Below, one piece after another: positions 1-5,072 of a stretch of 5,072 bases of DNA. Source of the stretch: Candidatus Omnitrophota bacterium (GTDB lineage: Bacteria > Omnitrophota > Gorgyraeia > Gygaellales > Profunditerraquicolaceae); assembly GCA_023818905.1 (NCBI GenBank), contig JAMWDE010000080.1:1-5072 (forward strand). Reading direction: 5' to 3'. Both the position numbers and the translations under genes were made by a program. Numbering within the stretch: position 1 is the first letter of the stretch; each line of letters starts with the position of its first letter. The notes beneath the pieces are model-generated. The model saw only the letters and a list, made by a program, of their open reading frames with translations, did not search any database and was not told where the DNA came from.

Positions 1-29
1 ATGCCCATAATCATAATATATCTATTGAT

Positions 30-62
30 GCAGAAGTATATTGTTAAAGGAGTAACTTCTGC
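30..62. repeat. 8-bp inverted repeat (possible hairpin or operator)
   Basis: GCAGAAGT at 30-37 is perfectly complementary to ACTTCTGC at 55-62, with a 17-nt AT-rich loop. No T-run follows it, so it does not look like a complete intrinsic terminator. It lies about 100 bp before the transporter start. It could be a leader hairpin, a weak regulator site or chance; the arms are short and the loop is long. Confidence 0.3.
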
Positions 63-149
63 GGCATTCGGATGAGGAATAAACTGTTTTAACTGTTCCC
101 TCAAGGACTTTCGCACAAACAAGACAGAACATTGGGGGAGACAAAAAGA

Positions 150-154
150 AAGGA
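150..154 (+). promoter_or_regulatory. Ribosome binding site of the transporter gene
   Basis: AAGGA lies 6 nt before the ATG at 161. An in-frame TAA at 155-157, two codons before that ATG, rules out an upstream extension, so the start is well fixed. A more G-rich run at 134-140 is too far away to serve this start. Confidence 0.7.
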
Positions 155-160
155 TAAAAA

Positions 161-1675
161 ATGGAGCAATCAGCTGAAAAGCCGAAACACCATGTCACCG
201 CACCCCAAGACCGCATACCTATTTTTCAAAAAGCAGTATACAGTATAGGAGGTTTGGTTAATAGCATTCAGGCTGCTGCCATTGGAGCAATGGTCATTAT
301 TTTAAACTTAGGATTAGGCGTGAATCCTGCTTTGGTGGGTTTGGTGGGAGCTATTCCTCGTATTATTGATGCTATCTCAGACCCTGTTACAGGTTACATT
401 TCAGATAATATCAGAACACGCTGGGGTAGACGTAGACCGGTTATCTTTTTTGGAGCGATTACCGGCGGGATCCTCTACGCATTAATGTTTCAGCTGTATA
501 AAGGGCATAGCGAAATCTTCTATTTTTGGTATTTTGCTGCGTTCCAGAGCCTTTACTTCCTTGGATTTACCTGTTTTTCTATTCCTTGGATTGCCTTAGG
601 TTATGAGATGACACCTGATTATCATGAACGGACACGACTGCAAGGGGCTAGCAATTTTATTGGTCAGTTTGCCTGGGTGATTGCTCCTTGGTTTTTTAAG
701 ATTATGGACAACAAGAATTGGTTTACAGATATCGTTCATGGAGCGCGTATACTTTCAATAATCATCGGTGGATTTATTGTGGTTGGCGGAATACTTCCAG
801 CAATTTTTATCAGAGAGCGTTTCGCTGATATACCCAGACCTGAAAGGGCAAAGGGTGCCTGGAATGTTACCAAGGATTTCTTTCGTGGTTTTGCTGTGGC
901 TTTCAAGTGCCTTCCTTTTGTTAAACTTTGTGCAGCTACATTCCTTATCTTTAATGGATTTATGCTTGCCTCTGCCTTTACAGCCTATGTTATTTTCTTT
1001 TATGTTTTTGGTGGTGATTATTCTAAAGGTGGCACACTGTTGGGTTGGTTTGGTTCTATCAGTTCTATCTGTACCTTCTGCGTTATCTTTATCACCACTT
1101 GGATATCTACGAAAATTGGAAAGAGGAATACCTTCCTAATCACCATCTCCCTTTCTATTATCGGTTATGCCTTAAAATGGATAGGGTATAATCCTACGCA
1201 CCCATACTTATTATTGATAGCAGCTCCCTTTATTGCCTTTGGTTTGGGGTCACTTTTTACTTTAGTCAGTTCTATGGTGGCTGATGTCTGTGATTACGAC
1301 GAGCTTATAACCGGCACTCGTAGAGAAGGTATGTTTGGTGCTATCTACTGGTGGATGGTTAAGCTTGGGCTGGCTGTTTCTTCACTTATATCCGGAATCT
1401 TACTTAATGTGAGCGGATTTAATATTAATCTAGGTGCCAATCAGACTCCCAAGGCTTTATTGAATATGAGGTTATTTGATATTGGTATTCCGATTGTAAC
1501 CTCTCTGATTGCCATTTTTATTATTATGACTTTTGAGATTTCGGAAGCTAAGGCTTGTGAAATTCGCGTCCAAGTGGAGAGACGCAGAGGAGAAAGAAGA
1601 GTTGAAGTAAGACCGGTAGCAGAAGAGAGAAGAAAAGGCGAAAGAAGGAAAGGTTATGGTCGAAATAATGCATAG
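161..1675 (+). CDS. GPH-family (MFS_2) sugar:cation symporter
   Basis: This is an inner-membrane secondary transporter of the glycoside-pentoside-hexuronide:cation symporter family, which moves sugars or glycosides with H+ or Na+. The 504-residue protein has about 12 hydrophobic segments (roughly residues 25 to 460), as usual for the family. Family hallmarks are visible: a DPVTG...D..RTRWGRRRP block at 74-93 (MFS motif A region, loop 2-3), DYHERTRLQ at 153-161 (the usual D.eRt.l signature), and VADVCDYDELITGTRREG at 373-390 before helix 11. The ATG at 161 has a good RBS and an in-frame stop just upstream. The substrate cannot be told from sequence. The end is odd: after the last helix come about 40 charged residues with two RR.GERR copies, likely cytoplasmic. 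The gene overlaps the downstream glycosidase by 20 bp, which points to a shared role in glycan use. Confidence 0.93.
   Translation: MEQSAEKPKHHVTAPQDRIPIFQKAVYSIGGLVNSIQAAAIGAMVIILNLGLGVNPALVGLVGAIPRIIDAISDPVTGYISDNIRTRWGRRRPVIFFGAITGGILYALMFQLYKGHSEIFYFWYFAAFQSLYFLGFTCFSIPWIALGYEMTPDYHERTRLQGASNFIGQFAWVIAPWFFKIMDNKNWFTDIVHGARILSIIIGGFIVVGGILPAIFIRERFADIPRPERAKGAWNVTKDFFRGFAVAFKCLPFVKLCAATFLIFNGFMLASAFTAYVIFFYVFGGDYSKGGTLLGWFGSISSICTFCVIFITTWISTKIGKRNTFLITISLSIIGYALKWIGYNPTHPYLLLIAAPFIAFGLGSLFTLVSSMVADVCDYDELITGTRREGMFGAIYWWMVKLGLAVSSLISGILLNVSGFNINLGANQTPKALLNMRLFDIGIPIVTSLIAIFIIMTFEISEAKACEIRVQVERRRGERRVEVRPVAEERRKGERRKGYGRNNA
1577..1660 (+). other. Arg/Glu-rich C-terminal tail of the transporter with duplicated RRxGERR motif
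   Basis: Residues 473-500 of the symporter hold ERRRGERR and then ERRKGERRKG, separated by a short V/P-containing link. The DNA here is almost all purine on the + strand and also supplies the RBS of the next gene. Such tails are not part of the transport core of the GPH family. By the positive-inside rule the tail should be cytoplasmic. Similar arginine-rich ERRKGERR strings occur at the flexible ends of other bacterial proteins, including some PilZ-type c-di-GMP binders, but no PilZ domain follows here. The function is unknown. Confidence 0.6.
1645..1653 (+). promoter_or_regulatory. Ribosome binding site of the glycosidase gene, inside the transporter ORF
   Basis: AAGGAAAGG ends 2 nt before the ATG at 1656; its first half (AAGGAA, 1645-1650) has the better spacing of 5 nt. 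An in-frame ATG at 1668 lies 14 nt after the last G and is less well placed, so 1656 is preferred. Because the site lies within the last codons of the transporter gene, ribosomes finishing that gene could restart here. Confidence 0.6.
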
Positions 1676-4007
1676 CCCCCCCAAGTCACAGAATAACAGG
1701 GTCATATCTCTTTTTAGACTGATAAGTATTAACTTTTTGGTTTTTAGTTTTCTCTTTTTATCTCTGTATACCTGTATTCGCGTATTAGCTGAAGATAGTC
1801 CCACATCAGCAGAACTCATCAGTAAGGCTTGGGAGGCGCATGGTAGAGGAGATATTGAGAATACTTTTAGATATACACAACAGGTTATAGACCTTTACAA
1901 AGATATGGCAGATAGGCTACAGGCGTCTTTAAAACAGTTTCCAAATAGTAAAGATGAAATTGAGGTATTAGGGGTTTTGAATGATGTAGCTACAGCCTAT
2001 TTTATACAGGCAGAGAGTTTGATGCGGCAGCATAAAACAGAGGAGGCAAAGAAGATTTTTCAATTGATTATTGATAGGTATCCCTTTGCCCAGGCTTGGG
2101 ACCAGCGTGGGTGGTACTGGTCAATTGCTGAAGTAGCACGCCAGAGCATAAAAAAGATGGAGACCGGTTCTATTGAGATAGAGACAACAAAAAAACAGGT
2201 TAGTCAATTAGTTACTACCATTAAGCTCTATGACCCAGGAGAAGAAGAGGTTGTAGATTATGCGAGATATGGAGAGTTTGTTAATGTGGGAACTAAAGAT
2301 TATAAATATATCGTGCATGACCAGGAGGGTTTAATCAGGGCAGTAGGTGAGGGCATATATCCTAATACCGGTTCAGTTAGATGGGACCCGGCCTACAATA
2401 GAGCCCTGAAAGAAAAAAGGTTGGAGGGTAGTCACTGGGATTTTTTGCAATCTCCGGATTTGGAAGCAGCATTCTTTAAGTGGGTAACTGCTCCTGAACC
2501 GCAGGGCGTAAAGATGTTCTACACAGGTCTGATTTTAGAAAAAGCAGGTTTAATTAAGCATGCTATAAAGTGCTATTATGCCATTGTAGTACATTATCCC
2601 GGCAGTTATGGTATCACCTATTTTAAAACCCCCTGGTATGTAGGTCAGGCAGCTTTGGCTAAGATTCATTATCTTTTGCGCCGTAATCCGCAGTTAGGTT
2701 ATAGATTGGAGGGAGCGGATATACGCATCATTAATGGTTTTGATAAGGATGTGTATAATGATACTGTGATTACAAATCCTGGTAAATTTGTAAAAGATGG
2801 CTTTCTTTCTAAGTTAAAACCCCGACCTTCGGCAGATAGCTTCAGTATCAAAAAAAGATTAGGTAAAGGTAAAGTACAGGTGGTGCAATACGAAAATGGA
2901 GATTGGCAACTGTTGGTTGAAGGTAAGCCTTATGTAATTAAAGGGATTACCTACGCACCTACAAAGGTGGGAGAATCCCCAGATGAGGCAACATTGAGTA
3001 ATTGGATGTACGCGGATTTAAACCAGAATGGTAAAATAGACGGTCCTTATGATTCTTTTGTGGACAAAAATCGCAATAACCACCAGGATGACGACGAGCC
3101 GGCAGTAGGAGATTTTCACTTAATGAAGGAGATGGGAGTAAATACTATTCGGATTTACCATCATCCCCTATCGGTAAACAAGCAGCTTTTAAGAGAACTC
3201 TACACCAATTATGGCATCAGGGTAATTATGGGAGATTTCTTAGGTAAATATGCCTTAGGTTCAGATGCGCCTTGGAATCCGGGAACAGATTACACCAACG
3301 AAGAGCACAGGAGGAATATGTTGGAGTCAGTGACCAAAATGGTTTTAGATTTTAAAGACGAGCCTTACATATTATTCTGGCTTTTAGGTAATGAGAATGT
3401 TTATGGTTATGCCTGTAATGCTGACAGAGAACCTGATGCATTTTTTAAATTCGCCAATGAGGTAGCCAGGCACATCAAATCCATTGATCCCGAACATCCG
3501 GTAGCGATTGCTAATGGAGATGTGTTGTATCTGGATAGGTTCGGCAAGTATGCCGCAGACATAGATATTTTTGGTACCAATGCATATCGCGGAGATTACG
3601 GATTCGGTTTTCTGTGGCATCAGGTAAAACAGGAAGCAGACCGAGCAGCCTTTATTACCGAATTTGGGTGTCCAGCTTACGCAGAGGGTAAATCTGTAGA
3701 TGAGGCAGAGTTTCTTCAGGCAGAGTATCATCGGGGTTCTTGGGAGGATATTGAAAACAATATGGCTTTTGCTGCCGGAGCAGGAAACGCTATCGGAGGT
3801 GTTGTCTTTGAATGGCTTGATGAATGGTGGAAGGCGTATGAACCTTACATTCACGATAAAAAAGGGCTTTGGGCAGGTCCATTTTCTGATGGCTATATGC
3901 ATGAGGAGTGGTTAGGTGTCTGCGGACAAGGAGATGGAAGCTTAAGCCCATTTTTACGGCAACTACGTCAGGCATACTTTATGTATAAAAGGTTATGGAA
4001 TAAATGA
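1656..4007 (+). CDS. Exported TPR-containing clan GH-A (GH2-like) glycoside hydrolase
   Basis: A likely retaining beta-glycosidase or transglycosidase, 783 residues. Residues 1-45 form a long signal sequence: basic R15/R21, a hydrophobic stretch at about 22-40, and a plausible signal peptidase site after VLA (A45), giving export to the periplasm or outside; if uncleaved it would be a membrane anchor. Helical TPR-like units follow at about 52-82, 112-148 and 287-318, with an unrecognised segment at about 171-285. A TIM barrel covers about 426-780: IKGITYAP (strand 1), MGVNTIRIYHHP at 493-504 (resembling the GH2 R..HyP signature), LLGNEN with putative acid/base E580 after N579, NAY near 642-644, ITEFG with putative nucleophile E669, and VFEWLDEWW at the last strand. 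The usual GH2 N-terminal jelly roll is absent, so this may belong to another GH-A family, for instance a GH72-like transferase. Two calcium-loop-like sequences interrupt the early barrel. Substrate unknown. Confidence 0.85.
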   Translation: MVEIMHSPPKSQNNRVISLFRLISINFLVFSFLFLSLYTCIRVLAEDSPTSAELISKAWEAHGRGDIENTFRYTQQVIDLYKDMADRLQASLKQFPNSKDEIEVLGVLNDVATAYFIQAESLMRQHKTEEAKKIFQLIIDRYPFAQAWDQRGWYWSIAEVARQSIKKMETGSIEIETTKKQVSQLVTTIKLYDPGEEEVVDYARYGEFVNVGTKDYKYIVHDQEGLIRAVGEGIYPNTGSVRWDPAYNRALKEKRLEGSHWDFLQSPDLEAAFFKWVTAPEPQGVKMFYTGLILEKAGLIKHAIKCYYAIVVHYPGSYGITYFKTPWYVGQAALAKIHYLLRRNPQLGYRLEGADIRIINGFDKDVYNDTVITNPGKFVKDGFLSKLKPRPSADSFSIKKRLGKGKVQVVQYENGDWQLLVEGKPYVIKGITYAPTKVGESPDEATLSNWMYADLNQNGKIDGPYDSFVDKNRNNHQDDDEPAVGDFHLMKEMGVNTIRIYHHPLSVNKQLLRELYTNYGIRVIMGDFLGKYALGSDAPWNPGTDYTNEEHRRNMLESVTKMVLDFKDEPYILFWLLGNENVYGYACNADREPDAFFKFANEVARHIKSIDPEHPVAIANGDVLYLDRFGKYAADIDIFGTNAYRGDYGFGFLWHQVKQEADRAAFITEFGCPAYAEGKSVDEAEFLQAEYHRGSWEDIENNMAFAAGAGNAIGGVVFEWLDEWWKAYEPYIHDKKGLWAGPFSDGYMHEEWLGVCGQGDGSLSPFLRQLRQAYFMYKRLWNK
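3015..3098 (+). other. Paired EF-hand/dockerin-like calcium loops inserted in the GH-A barrel
   Basis: Residues 454-481 of the glycosidase read D.N.NGKID (D454, N456, N458, K460, D462) and then D.N.NN..DDDE (D470, N472, N474, then D478-E481). The first has the D.[DN].[DN]G.[IL]D pattern typical of dockerin and EF-hand calcium loops; the second is a looser copy. They sit between barrel strand 1 (about 428-434) and the helix leading to the NTIRIYHH strand. Calcium binding is inferred from the pattern alone; the role is probably structural, bracing an extended loop near the active-site face. Confidence 0.55.
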
Positions 4008-4075
4008 ACCGAGGGAGGTAGAAAGGAGGGGGAGAAAAGAGCAGAAGCAGTAAAAAGTAAAAGATTAAATTTAAG

Positions 4076-4089
4076 TTAGGGTAACCTAA
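4076..4089 (+). promoter_or_regulatory. Small hairpin with GUAA tetraloop directly before the SD
   Basis: TTAGG (4076-4080) pairs with CCTAA (4085-4089) around a GTAA loop, which in RNA is a GNRA-type tetraloop. The stem ends 4 nt before GGAGGT and 15 nt before the start codon, so it could modulate initiation or protect a processed 5' end. With only five pairs it may be chance. No T-run follows, so it is not a terminator. Confidence 0.3.
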
Positions 4090-4093
4090 AAAG

Positions 4094-4099
4094 GGAGGT
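4094..4099 (+). promoter_or_regulatory. Strong Shine-Dalgarno site of the repeat-protein gene
   Basis: GGAGGT, a perfect anti-SD core match, lies 5 nt before the ATG at 4105. An in-frame TAA at 4087-4089 precludes a longer start, and the next in-frame ATG (4132) would cut into the signal peptide. The start is therefore well fixed, and this is the strongest RBS of the three genes, suggesting high expression. Confidence 0.8.
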
Positions 4100-4104
4100 A
4101 CAGA

Positions 4105-5072
4105 ATGAGAAACAGATATTTGAGGTTAGCAATGGTAGTAGTTTTTAGCCTATTATTTCTGACAATCTCTGGTTTTAATAGGCAAGGATTAACACAAGAA
4201 TCAAAGGAGTTTGTGGTTTACTTGGATAAAAATTCCCGAGAGAACCACTATATACCTTCTGGTTGGATGGGTGATTATGGCGACGTAAAGATGGATGACC
4301 AGTCAAGCGAGAATCCTCACTCAGGGAACACCTGTATAAAGTTTGTATATAGCGGCAAGCGGTCTCAGAATCAAGGGTGGGCTGGAGTGTATTGGCAGAA
4401 TCCTGCCAATAATTGGGGTGCCAAGAAGGGCGGTTTTGACCTTACGGGTATGACTAAGTTGACTTTTTGGGCGCGCGGAGAAAAAGGTTCAGAGATAATC
4501 CAAAAATTTATGGTAGGAGGCATAAAAGGAACATATCCTGATTCTACGTCAGTAGAGATCGGACCCATTGAGCTTACAGATACTTGGAAGCAGTATACCA
4601 TTAATCTGGCTGGTAAAGATTTATCCTATATTAGTGGCGGCTTCGGTTGGGTGACCAACTCTGATTTAAATCCTAAAGGAGCGACTTTTTATATTGATGA
4701 CATAAAATTTGAAGTTGACCCTACAATGAAACCGCAAACAAGGAAACAGGAGAATATGCCCTTTTATATCTACTCTGATAGAGGTTCGATCAATAATCAT
4801 TTCATACCCTCTGGTTGGATGGGTGATTACGGCGACATAAAATTGGAAACAGGCTCAACTGAAGATGCCTATTTGGGAGACAGCTGTATAAAAATCACCT
4901 ATACGGGAAAGGTTACCCAGGGAGCACGCTGGGCAGGCATATATTGGCAGAATCCTGCTAACAACTGGGGTAATGAGGACGCTGGTTTTGACCTTTCCAA
5001 AGCTACAAAACTTACCTTTTGGGCGCGCGGAGAAAAAGGCGGAGAGAGAATCGAAGAGTTCAAGATAGGTGG
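4105..5072 (+). CDS. Exported protein with tandem beta-sandwich (putative carbohydrate-binding) repeats, 3' end outside window
   Basis: The frame is open for 322 codons to the window edge, so the gene is partial at its 3' end. Residues 1 to about 25-32 look like a Sec signal peptide: R2/R4/R7, then a hydrophobic core at about 8-23; the cleavage site is unclear and there is no lipobox cysteine. The rest is a repeat unit of about 170 residues at 36-205, a 14-residue linker, and a second unit from 220 that is cut by the edge. Each unit starts with IPSGWMGDYGD, has YWQNPANNWG and KLTFWARGEKG, and unit 1 ends with WKQYTI and ATFYIDDIKFE; this closing strand pattern is typical of galactose-binding-like jelly rolls as in several CBM families. 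Conserved tryptophans (W54, W92, W97, W104, W122) suit glycan contact. Sugar binding is inferred, no CBM family is assigned, and a catalytic domain could follow downstream. Its place after the glycosidase supports a glycan-related job. Confidence 0.85.
   Translation, partial: MRNRYLRLAMVVVFSLLFLTISGFNRQGLTQESKEFVVYLDKNSRENHYIPSGWMGDYGDVKMDDQSSENPHSGNTCIKFVYSGKRSQNQGWAGVYWQNPANNWGAKKGGFDLTGMTKLTFWARGEKGSEIIQKFMVGGIKGTYPDSTSVEIGPIELTDTWKQYTINLAGKDLSYISGGFGWVTNSDLNPKGATFYIDDIKFEVDPTMKPQTRKQENMPFYIYSDRGSINNHFIPSGWMGDYGDIKLETGSTEDAYLGDSCIKITYTGKVTQGARWAGIYWQNPANNWGNEDAGFDLSKATKLTFWARGEKGGERIEEFKIG
4210..4719 (+). repeat. Repeat unit 1 of the beta-sandwich protein (complete)
   Basis: This codes for residues 36-205. 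It aligns without gaps to unit 2 at an exact offset of 552 bp (184 codons). Over residues 50-138 versus 234-322 I count about 55 identical residues of 89. It is the complete copy, running from FVVYLDKN to FEVD. Confidence 0.85.
4762..5072 (+). repeat. Repeat unit 2 of the beta-sandwich protein (cut by window edge)
   Basis: This codes for residues 220-322, the first 103 residues of a second copy. Identical DNA blocks shared with unit 1 include 20 nt at 4810-4829 (as 4258-4277), 17 nt at 4942-4958 (as 4390-4406) and 23 nt at 5017-5039 (as 4465-4487). The rest of the unit and anything after it lie beyond the window. Confidence 0.85.

Larger units (their letters stand above)
1..160. other. Leader region upstream of the transporter gene, no supportable gene
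   Basis: No complete gene is supported here. On the + strand one frame is open from the window edge to a TAA at 45-47 (14 codons) and another from base 1 to a TGA at 73-75 (24 codons). Either could be the last codons of an upstream gene, but neither piece is recognisable. The region contains an 8-bp inverted repeat (30-62), a direct repeat of AACTGTT (82-88 and 91-97) and a G-run at 134-138. I could not find a convincing -35/-10 pair with proper spacing, so it remains open whether the operon starts here or is read from further upstream. Confidence 0.5.
4008..4104. other. Purine-rich spacer between the glycosidase and the repeat-protein gene
   Basis: This 97-bp spacer is almost all purine on the + strand from 4011 to about 4047. 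It has two SD-like sites with no start codon at a usable distance (GGAGGT at 4014-4019 and AAAGGAGG at 4022-4029). Its second half is AT-rich with a small hairpin at 4076-4089. There is no T-run terminator, so read-through from the glycosidase gene into the next gene is likely. No convincing promoter was seen, though the AT-rich part could hide a weak one. Confidence 0.5.

Noticed and set aside
25..53. Possible sigma70 promoter with TTGATG at 25-30
   Set aside because: No TATAAT-like hexamer lies 16-18 nt downstream (the bases there read AGGAGT).
1..75. Frame starting with ATG at base 1, 24 codons
   Set aside because: No RBS can be seen because it begins at the window edge, the peptide is not recognisable, and another frame is also open to the edge.
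768..1139. 123-codon open frame on the + strand inside the transporter
   Set aside because: The hydrophobic product is an out-of-frame reading of membrane helices in the GPH symporter.
1472..1819. 115-codon open frame on the minus strand across the transporter/glycosidase junction
   Set aside because: It mirrors the purine-rich tail region. Both + strand genes are well supported here and the minus product has no recognisable features.
3384..3902. 172-codon open frame on the minus strand
   Set aside because: It lies fully antisense to the catalytic half of the glycosidase, whose frame carries clear GH-A motifs. The antisense translation shows no recognisable domain.
4004..4021. ATGA stop/start overlap at the end of the glycosidase (ATG at 4004)
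   Set aside because: The frame stops after five codons (MNRGR), too short to support a gene.
4076..4095. Intrinsic terminator between the second and third genes
   Set aside because: The stem has only 5 bp and is followed by A and G, not a T-run.
4371..4601. 76-codon open frame on the minus strand within repeat unit 1
   Set aside because: It is antisense to a repeat conserved in the + frame, so the + frame is the coding one.

Overview
The window holds three genes on the + strand, packed head to tail: a sugar:cation symporter of the GPH family (161-1675), an exported TPR-plus-glycosidase fusion (1656-4007), and the first 322 codons of an exported protein built from a tandem beta-sandwich repeat (4105 to the window edge). 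There is no gene-free stretch over 300 bases, and I see no RNA gene, mobile element or CRISPR array. The minus-strand reading frames are shadows.

Organism: the sequence is moderately AT-rich, with purine-rich Shine-Dalgarno sites and Sec-type signal sequences. The domain vocabulary (stand-alone GPH transporter, GH-A barrel joined to TPRs, GWMGDYGD-type repeats) reminds me of uncultured Omnitrophota/PVC-type Gram-negative bacteria. This is an impression from recalled family members, not a demonstrated placement.

Layout: bases 1-160 are a leader with no supportable gene, an 8-bp inverted repeat and the transporter's RBS. The transporter gene overlaps the glycosidase gene by 20 bp, which suggests one transcript and translational coupling. 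A 97-bp purine-rich spacer (4008-4104) with a small GUAA-loop hairpin and a strong SD precedes the third gene.

How they may work together (inference): the third protein could bind a polysaccharide outside the cytoplasm, the glycosidase could cut or remodel it there, and the GPH symporter could import the released sugar or glycoside. An alternative is that the enzyme modifies the cell's own envelope or storage glycan. The substrate cannot be read from the sequence. The most unusual points are the TPR/unknown-domain/GH-A architecture, a double calcium-loop insertion inside the catalytic barrel, and the near-identical tandem sugar-binding-like modules.
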